Below, one piece after another: positions 1-5,726 of a stretch of DNA of 5,726 nt. Both the position numbers and the translations under genes were made by a program. Source of the DNA: Bacillota bacterium (GTDB lineage: Bacteria; Bacillota; Clostridia; Christensenellales; CAG-138). Numbering within the stretch: position 1 is the stretch's first letter; the number at the start of each line of letters is the position of its first letter. The DNA lies in assembly GCA_023393045.1 (NCBI GenBank), contig JAEWMV010000076.1, positions 1 to 5,726 on the forward strand, in the 5' to 3' direction. The notes beneath the pieces are model-generated. The model made no database searches. It was not told where the DNA came from and worked only from the letters and a program-made list of their open reading frames with translations.

Positions 1-703
1 ACGCAATGATGCACGCCAGAAACAGGAGGCCGCCTGCGCGGTAGCGCCATGCCGTTGTCCGCCATTTTTTGCTGTGGCTGATCGCCTCTCCCGCGGAGAG
101 CTTCGTGCGCAACCTGCGCAGATGGACGACGCGCGACACGCTTGCAAAAAAGGCCCACAGGATAAGCGCCGCGGCAGTCAGGAACATCCCTGTGCCGCCG
201 TCCAGCGCCGTGAGCAGCAGCTTTCCGCGCAGCATCGCCGCGGGATAGACCAGCATCCACGCAAAGGAGGAAATCAGGTTGCCGCGCTCCCGCCTGCGCA
301 CCATATCGAGGGCCAGCGCCTGAACCCTTGGATCGGTGTTCAGTTCACGCGCATCCGCAGTTTCGGCGCGGTAGATATAAAACTGCCCTCTCGAAGCCAC
401 ATACCGCCAGCCGTAAGCCTCGTTCAGACCCACGGCCTCATCATCCGGCGCGCATCCGCCGTCGGCCCACATGCTTACGTTCTTTGGCGCGGCTTCCAGG
501 CGGTAGCGCACCGCGCGCGGCTCGCTTCTTTCAAATATCGCAAAGCCCGCAAAAAAACCGTCGGCACTGAGCAGCAGGCCATTGGCGGCCATATCGGAAA
601 GCCAGCTCTCCATGCCCTCAATGTCATAGGCCGGACAGGGCGGCAGACGGTAGACATGTTTGGGCTCTTCCCCGACCGGTGCGTTCAAACTGCTTTTGAT
701 CAT
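1..703 (-). CDS. DUF2812 domain membrane protein, 3' end cut off by window edge
   Basis: The visible part is 234 residues. Residues about 15-120 match the DUF2812 pattern: a Trp-Leu..Met-Ala..Gly-Leu segment (WLSDMAANGLLL, 34-45), an aromatic FFAGFAIF stretch, a Tyr-Arg strand (67-68), and GWRYVASRGQFYIYRA (98-113). Hydrophobic stretches at about 143-159, 171-190 and 223 to the cut end look like membrane spans separated by a basic, arginine-rich loop (191-222). No stop codon occurs in frame before the left edge. The ATG at 703 lies one base after the padR stop codon and is preceded by GAGGTG, so the two genes are translationally coupled. DUF2812 proteins are usually encoded next to PadR regulators. 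Their biochemical role is not known, and regulation together with PadR is the only functional hint. The domain call is confident; function is unassigned. Confidence 0.88.
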   Translation of the reverse strand, partial: MIKSSLNAPVGEEPKHVYRLPPCPAYDIEGMESWLSDMAANGLLLSADGFFAGFAIFERSEPRAVRYRLEAAPKNVSMWADGGCAPDDEAVGLNEAYGWRYVASRGQFYIYRAETADARELNTDPRVQALALDMVRRRERGNLISSFAWMLVYPAAMLRGKLLLTALDGGTGMFLTAAALILWAFFASVSRVVHLRRLRTKLSAGEAISHSKKWRTTAWRYRAGGLLFLACIIA

Positions 704-704
704 C

Positions 705-1013
705 TTACACCTCGCTTTGCGCGTCATCAACGCAGCAACGCAGACGGGCCAATTCTTCACGATAGGCTTCCATTCCCCCGGCGGTGACGGCATAGGTGCG
801 TTTGCGCCCGCTCACTTCCGTTTCCCTGATGTACTTCTCTTTTTCAAATTTCCCGAGGATCGTATATAAGGTCGCCGGCCCTATGCGCATGCGCCCCTGC
901 GTCTTTCCCTCTATGAAATCCGCAATGTCAATGCCGCACATCGGGCCACGGCAAAGCGCCATGAGCACATAGAACATCGATTTGGTTAGATTTTCTAAGG
1001 ATTTTTTTGGCAT
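705..1013 (-). CDS. PadR-family transcriptional regulator
   Basis: This 102-residue protein is almost only the PadR winged-helix domain. The DNA-binding core is MFYVLMALCRGPMCGIDIAD (13-32), then a recognition-helix region RIGPATLYTILGKFEKE (43-59), then the wing YIRETEVSGRKRTYAVTAGG (61-80). A short C-terminal helix follows (82-94). It belongs to the short PadR subfamily, whose members normally act as dimeric repressors, often of their own operon. The start MPKKSL is chosen because AAGAGG lies seven bases upstream. An in-frame ATG seven codons earlier (1034) has no comparable ribosome binding site. The DUF2812 gene follows after one base, so this is a two-gene unit. A sigma-A-like promoter and a symmetric dyad lie just upstream and suggest autorepression. 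The effector is unknown. An unusual Cys-Cys pair sits at 93-94. Confidence 0.93.
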   Translation of the reverse strand: MPKKSLENLTKSMFYVLMALCRGPMCGIDIADFIEGKTQGRMRIGPATLYTILGKFEKEKYIRETEVSGRKRTYAVTAGGMEAYREELARLRCCVDDAQSEV

Positions 1014-1020
1014 GGCCGCG

Positions 1021-1026
1021 CCTCTT
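1021..1026 (-). promoter_or_regulatory. Ribosome binding site of padR gene
   Basis: AAGAGG on the minus strand, seven bases before the ATG at 1013. It supports that start over the in-frame ATG at 1034. Confidence 0.75.
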
Positions 1027-1041
1027 TGCATCATAGTCGCG

Positions 1042-1075
1042 CAATATCGTCACATGATATCGTTTAATGATATTG
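1042..1075. promoter_or_regulatory. 34-base symmetric dyad, candidate PadR operator
   Basis: The sequence reads CAATATC, 7 bases, GATATC, 7 bases, GATATTG. The outer arms are perfect reverse complements, the central GATATC is itself palindromic, and the two spacers are equal in length, so the whole element has a twofold axis at its centre. One end covers the -10 box of the padR promoter and the rest covers the likely transcription start and early leader. This is the placement expected for a repressor site. The symmetry is seen directly; PadR binding is inferred from position. Confidence 0.7.
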
Positions 1076-1100
1076 TACATTGTGCGACCTTGCCTGTCAA
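1072..1100 (-). promoter_or_regulatory. Sigma-A-type promoter of the padR-DUF2812 unit
   Basis: On the minus strand, TTGACA (1100-1095) and TACAAT (1077-1072) are separated by exactly 17 bases. The -35 box is a perfect consensus and the -10 box differs from TATAAT at one position. Transcription should start near 1064-1066, leaving a leader of about 50 bases before the padR ATG. The -35 box lies only 25 bases past the stop codon of the upstream [2Fe-2S] subunit gene. Confidence 0.82.
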
Positions 1101-1125
1101 GGAGCGAAGCGCCCTGCTCCGCTGT

Positions 1126-1599
1126 TCAATCACCGGCTTTCTGCGCCGCAGTCACGGCGCTGCGTATTTCCTGATATGAAGTGCATCTGCAAAGGTTGGA
1201 TTGGAGCCATTCCTCCATCACAAGCTCATCCGGATGCGGATGATGCGCGAGCAGTCCGTGGCAAACCATGAGGAAGCCGGACGTGCAGTACCCGCATTGG
1301 AACGCATTTTTACCCACGAACGCTTGCTGCAGGGGAGAGTTGCCCGGCAATCCCTCCACGGTGAGGATTTCATGCCCCGCGGCTTCCACCGCCAACACCA
1401 GGCAGGATTTTGCCGGATATCCGTCCATGAGCACGGTGCAGGCGCCGCAATCCCCGTTCTTGCAGCCGGGTTTCGCGCCCGTGAGCCCGAATTGGTAGCG
1501 CAGTACGTCCAGCAGAATATCGGAAGGACGCACCGCGGCGCTCCTGTTTTCGCCGTTGACGCGCAGCTCGATTACGCATTTGCTTTCATATATTTGCAT
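1126..1599 (-). CDS. Xanthine dehydrogenase-family [2Fe-2S] subunit (XdhC/CoxS type)
   Basis: This 157-residue small subunit carries electrons from the molybdenum centre to FAD. The N-terminal plant-ferredoxin-type domain has Cys46, Cys51, Cys54 and Cys66 (GCKNGDCGACTVLMDG and KSC). The C-terminal helical domain binds the second, Mo-proximal cluster through Cys102, Cys105, Cys137 and Cys139 (QCGYCTSGF and LCRCTSY). All eight cluster ligands are present, and the length is normal for stand-alone subunits (about 150-170 residues). The start MQIYESK is chosen because GGAGA lies just upstream. A longer in-frame start at 1635 would add an arginine-rich extension with no family resemblance. The gene overlaps the end of the FAD subunit gene by 14 bases, indicating coupled translation. 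The motif LCRCTSY has Ser where family members more often have Gly. Confidence 0.96.
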   Translation of the reverse strand: MQIYESKCVIELRVNGENRSAAVRPSDILLDVLRYQFGLTGAKPGCKNGDCGACTVLMDGYPAKSCLVLAVEAAGHEILTVEGLPGNSPLQQAFVGKNAFQCGYCTSGFLMVCHGLLAHHPHPDELVMEEWLQSNLCRCTSYQEIRSAVTAAQKAGD

Positions 1600-2443
1600 C
1601 GTTCTTCTCCAGCGCACCGTCCTGCCATGCGGCAAGCAGATTGTGCAAAGTGTTTCTCAAAACGAACAGCCGGTAAGAACCGCCGGCTTCGCTGTCCGTA
1701 GCCGCCTGCGGCAGGCGGCGGAGCGCCTCTTCCGCGCGCGCGGCGGGAGAAAGCTGCGCATCGTTGAGCGCTCCTTCCACCTGCGCGCTGCGAACGGGGT
1801 CGGAGCAGACGCCCGAAAGCGCCACGCGCAGCCTGCCGTTGACCAGCGCCGCCGTCACGTTCACAAGGGGATAGTCGATTTTTTCACCGGCCGTTTTCTT
1901 GACATGAATAAAGGGCTGCTCCAGCATAGCGGCGGGAACCTGAATTTGCATCAGGAATTCGCCGGGGCGATAATGCATCCTGCCGTCAAAAACATGACAA
2001 AACGGCTCTCTGCGCAGGCCCTGCGGCCCCCACAGCAGCGCGCTGGCGTCGCTTAACAGCAGGGGCAGGCTCGTTTCACGGTACCGGATGGTTCCGGAAA
2101 GGTTGCCCCCCAGGGTAATGCGGCACTGGTTGGTGTGATCCGCCACCCGCCCGCAGGCCTTGCCCAACATGGGAAAAAGGTTGGAATCCTTGATGCGCCG
2201 CAATGAATTTGCCGCGCCTATGACCAATGCATCCTTCGTTTTTTCCAGCGCAAGGCATTCGGGAATCCGCTTGAGGTCAATCACGGCGCCGGGCAATATA
2301 CTCCCCGCCCGGCTCATGGTGATGATCTCGCTCCCGCCGCCGTAATACAGAGCGGGACGGTCTTCTTTGTGATAGCGTTCGTGCGCGGCAACGGCCTCCG
2401 AAAGCGTCTCGGGCAGGCAATAGGCAAAATCGATGGGGATCAT
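1586..2443 (-). CDS. Xanthine dehydrogenase-family FAD-binding subunit (XdhB/CoxM type)
   Basis: This 285-residue middle subunit binds FAD and passes electrons from the iron-sulfur clusters to the final acceptor. The N-terminal FAD-binding domain has the pyrophosphate-binding loop YYGGGSEII (33-41, equivalent to the family's AGGTDL) and TLGGNLSGTIRYRE (110-123, equivalent to the family's T-x-GGN loop). These are followed by LPLLLSDASALL (126-137). The C-terminal domain (about 175-280) includes KIDYPLVNVTAAL (188-200) of the CO-dehydrogenase flavoprotein C-terminal type. The start MIPIDFAY is chosen because AGGAG lies eight bases upstream and the ATG overlaps the large-subunit stop codon as ATGA. 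An upstream in-frame ATG at 2470 lies deeper inside the large-subunit gene. No extra iron-sulfur insertion is visible. The electron acceptor cannot be deduced from sequence alone. Confidence 0.95.
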   Translation of the reverse strand: MIPIDFAYCLPETLSEAVAAHERYHKEDRPALYYGGGSEIITMSRAGSILPGAVIDLKRIPECLALEKTKDALVIGAANSLRRIKDSNLFPMLGKACGRVADHTNQCRITLGGNLSGTIRYRETSLPLLLSDASALLWGPQGLRREPFCHVFDGRMHYRPGEFLMQIQVPAAMLEQPFIHVKKTAGEKIDYPLVNVTAALVNGRLRVALSGVCSDPVRSAQVEGALNDAQLSPAARAEEALRRLPQAATDSEAGGSYRLFVLRNTLHNLLAAWQDGALEKNDANI

Positions 2444-4773
2444 CTGCTTTTCTCCTGCTGCAGTCTCCACAGGCGCTCTGGGGTAAGCGGCAGCGTGCTG
2501 ATATCAAGCTCCAATGCGGCGGCCAAGGCGTTTCCAAGCGCCGCCGGCATGCCGATGATGCCGTGCTCGGAATGTTTCCTCACGCCGTAGGGCGCGCCTT
2601 CTTCCGGCGTTTGCACGAACCCCACCCGGCAATCGGGCTCCTGGCCGATGTGCAGCAGCTTATAGGTCCTCAGCGTCGGCGTGGTGAGTATGCCCCGCCC
2701 GTCATAATCAAACGATTCCCTGCTGGCGAGGGAAATGCCCATCGTCATACCGCCCGCAACCATTGCGCGCATGGCTTCGGGATTGAGGGCGCAGCCGATA
2801 TCCAGCACGCTCGTCGCCGACAGAATCCGGTAAGTGAGCTCGCGCGTATTCACCTCCACCTCCACGGCCTGTGCGCCGAGTGTCCAGGACGGGCCCGGCT
2901 GCCCCCTGCCCGAACCTTCCTCCAGCTCGCTCAGTCCTTTGAGCATGAATCCACCGCGCCCGAAAACCGGCTCGCCTATGGACCGGCCATCCTTTGCCCG
3001 GTAGCCCGCGAGGATATCCTTAAAGGCGATAAAGCGCTCCGGCTCCTTGCGCCAGTACACGCGGGAATGCGCCACTTCCACTTCGCCCTCCGGGCATTGG
3101 AATATGAGCGCTGCATTGCGCCTGCATTGGGCGATGATGTCGTCAGCCGCCCTTGTGACGGCGTTTCCCGCCATGTAGGCCGTCATGCTCGCAACGGTCT
3201 TCCAATGCTCGGGGCTGACGCGGGTGTCCACATCCATCGCGACGTGTACAAGACTTGCGTCGATCTTCAGCTTTTCGGCGAATATCTGCGCCAGCTGCGT
3301 CTGCCCGCCGGAGCCCATTTCCACGACCCCGGTGTTGAGATTGAAGCTGCCGTCCGGGTTGCAGGTGACGAGCGCGCCGGATATCGCGTTGGTGGGCGGG
3401 TTTTCGCTTTTCCAAAAGCAGGCGACGCCCTGGGCGCGCACAACGTTCTCGCCGACATTCTCGATGCGGCCGCCCTTCCATCCGGCAAGCGCGCGCAGTT
3501 CTTCGATGCACTTTGGAAGGTTTCCCGTATTGCTCATGGTGACGGGCACCTGCGTCGGCGTTTGGGCGCCCTCGCGGATGGCGTTTTTCAGGCGCAGCTC
3601 CAAGGGATCCATGCGAAGTTCGCGCGCGAGCGCGTCCATCGCGCGCTCGATGCAGAAGGTGAGCGAATCATGCCCGAAGCCGCGGAAGGAGGTCGCAAAC
3701 GTATGGTTGGTGTAGACGCACATGGCCTCGCAAAAAAGATGCTCCACGGCGTAAGGGCCGGTGCAGTCCACGGCGATGGCCTTCGTCATATAGGGCGCGC
3801 TGTCCGCGTAAGTGCCGCAGTCCACCCAATAGCGCAGCTCGGCCGCGCGAAGCTTTCCGGTTTGGTCCGCCCCTAGCGTGACTTCGGCTTCCAGGCCGAT
3901 TCTGCAGGGCGCGAAGGCCATGTCCTGCTCCCTGGGGATCGTGACCCGCACCGCCTCGCCGCCCGCCTTCAGGGATGCAAGGTAGGCGAGTATCTCAAGC
4001 AGAACCGGCGCTTTTCCGCCGAAGGCCCCGCCCAGGAAGGGCACGCGCACCCGGATGCTCCCCGCCTGAAGGCCAAACGCCTCGGCAAGCTGCGTCCTCA
4101 CCGCGAAAGGGGATTGGGAGGATGTGACAATGCCCACGGTTCCGTCGGCCGCTATTTCAGCCTGCGCCGCGCGCACTTCCATTGCGATATGATCGGAAGG
4201 AGGCAGGCAGTAGCGCCGCGTAACCACCGCGGCGCACGCTTTCAGCTCGCTTTGCGCGTCGCCCTTGCGCACCTGGTAGCGGCTGCAGATGTTGGAGCGG
4301 GCGGACGGATAGACGTCGCGCATAACCCGTTTGTAGCAACAGGGGTCGTCGTGCACGAGAGGGGCGCCCTGGGACAGCGACTGCGTGGGATTGAGCGTGG
4401 CGGGAAGGGGTTCGTATTCCACGCGGATGCTCCGCGCCGCCAGTTCAGCCGCGGATTCCTCACGGGCCACCACCATCGCCACCGGCTCCCCCGCATACCG
4501 GACTTTTTCGCGCGCAAGCGCCGGCCTGTCCTGCAAGAGCGGCCCGAAAAGCAGATTGCAGTCCTGCCCGGTCAGCACCGCACGCACGCCCTCCGTCGCC
4601 CATGCCTTGGCTGCGTCAATGCCCAGTATCCGCGCGTGCGCATAGGGGCTGGTGAGCAGCCTTGCGTGCAAGACGCCCGCGGAAGGAAGATCGTCGGTAT
4701 AGAGCGCTTTGCCCGTGACTTTCTCCCAGGCCTCTTTTCGAACGACGTTTTCGCCAATTGCAGTATTCACCAT
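2440..4773 (-). CDS. Xanthine dehydrogenase-family molybdopterin-binding subunit (XdhA type)
   Basis: This 777-residue catalytic subunit hydroxylates its substrate at a molybdenum-pterin centre using water as oxygen donor. The N-terminal aldehyde oxidase/xanthine dehydrogenase a/b hammerhead domain spans about 10-125 (KVTGKALYTDDLP; KVRYAGEPVAMVVA). The molybdenum-binding region follows, with Gln220 (SSQSPF), LGGAFGGK (247-254), SFRGFGHDS (362-370) and EMGSGGQTQL (485-494). The likely catalytic base is Glu736 in the C-terminal loop. The arginine motif FRGFG, and the absence of a CoxL-type AYRCSFR, place it with xanthine dehydrogenase-like enzymes and not CO dehydrogenases. It is first in a tight operon with the FAD and [2Fe-2S] subunits, matching E. 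coli xdhABC in order and size. Oddities: Ala255 follows GGK, and the residues before Glu736 are Lys-His-Ser, without the usual Gly. The substrate is unassigned; purines, other N-heterocycles and aldehydes all remain possible. Confidence 0.95.
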   Translation of the reverse strand: MVNTAIGENVVRKEAWEKVTGKALYTDDLPSAGVLHARLLTSPYAHARILGIDAAKAWATEGVRAVLTGQDCNLLFGPLLQDRPALAREKVRYAGEPVAMVVAREESAAELAARSIRVEYEPLPATLNPTQSLSQGAPLVHDDPCCYKRVMRDVYPSARSNICSRYQVRKGDAQSELKACAAVVTRRYCLPPSDHIAMEVRAAQAEIAADGTVGIVTSSQSPFAVRTQLAEAFGLQAGSIRVRVPFLGGAFGGKAPVLLEILAYLASLKAGGEAVRVTIPREQDMAFAPCRIGLEAEVTLGADQTGKLRAAELRYWVDCGTYADSAPYMTKAIAVDCTGPYAVEHLFCEAMCVYTNHTFATSFRGFGHDSLTFCIERAMDALARELRMDPLELRLKNAIREGAQTPTQVPVTMSNTGNLPKCIEELRALAGWKGGRIENVGENVVRAQGVACFWKSENPPTNAISGALVTCNPDGSFNLNTGVVEMGSGGQTQLAQIFAEKLKIDASLVHVAMDVDTRVSPEHWKTVASMTAYMAGNAVTRAADDIIAQCRRNAALIFQCPEGEVEVAHSRVYWRKEPERFIAFKDILAGYRAKDGRSIGEPVFGRGGFMLKGLSELEEGSGRGQPGPSWTLGAQAVEVEVNTRELTYRILSATSVLDIGCALNPEAMRAMVAGGMTMGISLASRESFDYDGRGILTTPTLRTYKLLHIGQEPDCRVGFVQTPEEGAPYGVRKHSEHGIIGMPAALGNALAAALELDISTLPLTPERLWRLQQEKSR

Positions 4774-4777
4774 GCAT

Positions 4778-4783
4778 CCTCTT
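4778..4783 (-). promoter_or_regulatory. Ribosome binding site of the molybdenum subunit gene; start ambiguous
   Basis: AAGAGG on the minus strand lies only four bases before the ATG at 4773, which is short. It lies seven bases before the next in-frame codon, a GTG at 4770. The real start may therefore be the GTG, giving a protein one residue shorter. The ATG is kept as the conventional choice. Confidence 0.55.
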
Positions 4784-4841
4784 ATCTTTATTTTCCAATT
4801 GCTACATAGTCTGAACGTTTCACGGAAAAATAATCAAAAAC

Positions 4842-4848
4842 AAAGGAG
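4842..4848 (+). promoter_or_regulatory. Ribosome binding site of the ferritin-like gene
   Basis: AAAGGAG is followed by an eight-base spacer and the ATG at 4857. It supports that start over the out-of-frame ATG at 4850, which sits only one base after the AAAGGAG. Confidence 0.85.
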
Positions 4849-4856
4849 CATGAAAG

Positions 4857-5726
4857 ATGAATCCATTTCAGGAAAAACCCGTTGCGGTGTTCGAGGGCAT
4901 CATGGATTGGACGACGGTATATCCAAAGCCCTATTGCAAGCAGACGGTGGATCCCTATACCAAACTCAGAATCATCCTGATGAACGGCATCGAGGTGGAG
5001 GCGACGCTTTTCAAGCACCAGTTCCACCGGCATTGCGCAGATGATGACCTCAGGCGGGAAATCGCCCTTTCCCGGAGGGTGGAGCAGCTCCAGCAAAAGC
5101 ACGTCAACTGGCTCAAGCCCATAGACGAAACGGTTCTGGAAACCACCATCGGCTACGAACACGTGGCGGTGGACCTTACGGCCTGGCTGGCGCGGAACGA
5201 GCCCGACGCCTATGTGAAGCAGGCGCTGGACTTCGCCCTGCTGGAGGATTTCGACCATCTTTACCGTTACGCCAACCTGCTTGATCTCGACGACCAGATA
5301 CCGGCCGAACAGCTCGTTAAAAAATACGTGGAAATCACGCCCGGTCGCCCCACCATCGCCGAGTTCCGCCACCCGTTCGATTCGGTTAAGCAGCCTATCA
5401 GCTGCGCCGCAGCCGACATCCGCACCAAGCTCAATACGCTCATCATCACCGCGGGCGAGCAGCAGACCATGAATTTCTACATGAATCTGGGCAACACGTA
5501 CCAAAACGACCTCGGGCGGCAATTGTATCTGGAAATCGGCATGATCGAGGAGCAGCATGTTTCCCATTACGGCTCGCTCCTCGACCCCAACGCCACATGG
5601 CTTGAGAGCCTGCTCCTGCACGAATATATGGAATGCTACCTGTATTATTCGTTCTATCAGGACGAGCAGGACGCCAACGTGAAATCCATCTGGGAGATGC
5701 ACTGGCAGCAGGAAGTCGCCCACCTG
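4857..5726 (+). CDS. Duplicated ferritin-like (di-iron carboxylate) protein, 3' end cut off by window edge
   Basis: The visible part is 290 residues with no stop before the right edge. It is rich in long amphipathic helices, with no signal peptide or membrane span, so it is probably cytoplasmic. It consists of two ferritin-like four-helix units offset by exactly 155 residues. Unit 2 has a full di-iron ligand set: Glu201, Glu231-x-x-His234, Glu256 and Glu286-x-x-His289. Unit 1 has Glu46, Glu76-x-x-Gln79, Glu101 and Asp131-x-x-His134, with one His replaced by Gln and one Glu by Asp. Other repeated pieces include DAYVK (117-121) against DANVK (272-276), and DFDHL (131-135) against EVAHL (286-290). 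AAAGGAG sits eight bases before the ATG. A long antisense open frame covers the same DNA but lacks family features. The fold call rests on motif spacing. The specific function (iron storage, oxidase, peroxide defence or other) is unknown. It is divergent from the molybdenum hydroxylase operon. Confidence 0.85.
   Translation, partial: MNPFQEKPVAVFEGIMDWTTVYPKPYCKQTVDPYTKLRIILMNGIEVEATLFKHQFHRHCADDDLRREIALSRRVEQLQQKHVNWLKPIDETVLETTIGYEHVAVDLTAWLARNEPDAYVKQALDFALLEDFDHLYRYANLLDLDDQIPAEQLVKKYVEITPGRPTIAEFRHPFDSVKQPISCAAADIRTKLNTLIITAGEQQTMNFYMNLGNTYQNDLGRQLYLEIGMIEEQHVSHYGSLLDPNATWLESLLLHEYMECYLYYSFYQDEQDANVKSIWEMHWQQEVAHL

Larger units (their letters stand above)
4774..4856. promoter_or_regulatory. 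Divergent intergenic region between hydroxylase operon and ferritin-like gene
   Basis: This 83-base AT-rich spacer separates two divergently transcribed units and must hold the start signals for the ferritin-like gene, and probably those of the hydroxylase operon. I found no convincing -35/-10 pair with 16-18 base spacing on either strand. A small dyad, TGAA-CGT-TTCA (4812-4822), lies near the middle and could bind a regulator, but a dyad this short may be chance. The promoter role is inferred from the gene arrangement. Confidence 0.5.

Noticed and set aside
74..787. 237-codon open frame on the plus strand
   Set aside because: It lies antisense to the DUF2812 gene and the end of padR, has no good ribosome binding site, and its product resembles no family I recognise.
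1101..1120. GGAGC/GCTCC hairpin with a 10-base loop after the hydroxylase operon, possible terminator
   Set aside because: No T-run follows it on the minus strand; the next bases are the TTGACA -35 box of padR. The five-pair stem is too weak to call an intrinsic terminator, so readthrough into padR is possible.
2563..3876. 437-codon open frame on the plus strand inside the molybdenum subunit gene
   Set aside because: The opposite strand encodes clear, complete molybdenum hydroxylase motifs. The plus frame is rich in Arg, His and Ala, as expected for the antisense of GC-rich coding DNA.
4754..4802. CCAATTGC occurring twice (4754-4761 and 4795-4802)
   Set aside because: An eight-base direct repeat with one copy inside the start of the molybdenum subunit gene; flanks do not match, so probably chance.
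4812..4822. TGAA-CGT-TTCA dyad as a definite operator
   Set aside because: Only four-base arms, which can occur by chance; mentioned only as a possible site within the divergent region.
4788..5723. 311-codon open frame on the minus strand
   Set aside because: It is antisense to the ferritin-like gene, which has a strong ribosome binding site, constant motif spacing and an internal repeat. The minus frame shows no family features.

Overview
The window looks like chromosomal DNA from a fairly GC-rich, probably anaerobic member of the Bacillota (Clostridia-like). This is inferred from strong AAAGGAG/AGGAG-type ribosome binding sites, a PadR-DUF2812 pair typical of that group, and a three-subunit molybdenum hydroxylase. 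The species cannot be named. There is no RNA gene, mobile element, CRISPR array or phage gene, and almost all of the DNA is coding.

Layout. Positions 1-1100 hold a minus-strand pair: a PadR-family repressor gene followed at once by a DUF2812 membrane protein gene that runs off the left edge. Their promoter is well preserved (TTGACA, 17 bases, TACAAT). A symmetric 34-base dyad of three evenly spaced ATATC/GATAT elements overlaps its -10 box and is a good candidate PadR operator. Positions 1126-4773 hold a minus-strand, translationally coupled operon for a xanthine dehydrogenase-family hydroxylase, in the order molybdopterin subunit, FAD subunit, [2Fe-2S] subunit. The genes overlap by 4 and 14 bases. 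Order and sizes match E. coli xdhABC, but the substrate cannot be read from the sequence. An 83-base divergent intergenic region (4774-4856) separates the operon from a plus-strand gene at 4857 that is cut by the right edge. That gene encodes a tandemly duplicated ferritin-like protein.

How they work together. The three hydroxylase subunits should form one enzyme: substrate is oxidised at the Mo centre, electrons pass through two [2Fe-2S] clusters in the small subunit to FAD, and then to NAD+ or another acceptor. The PadR/DUF2812 pair is probably a separate, self-regulated unit that happens to lie downstream on the same strand. The ferritin-like gene shares only an upstream region with the hydroxylase operon, so a functional link is possible but unproven.

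Most interesting points: the exact 155-residue internal repeat in the ferritin-like protein, with one complete and one altered di-iron ligand set; the triple-element operator on the padR promoter; and the unusual residues next to the catalytic glutamate of the molybdenum subunit.
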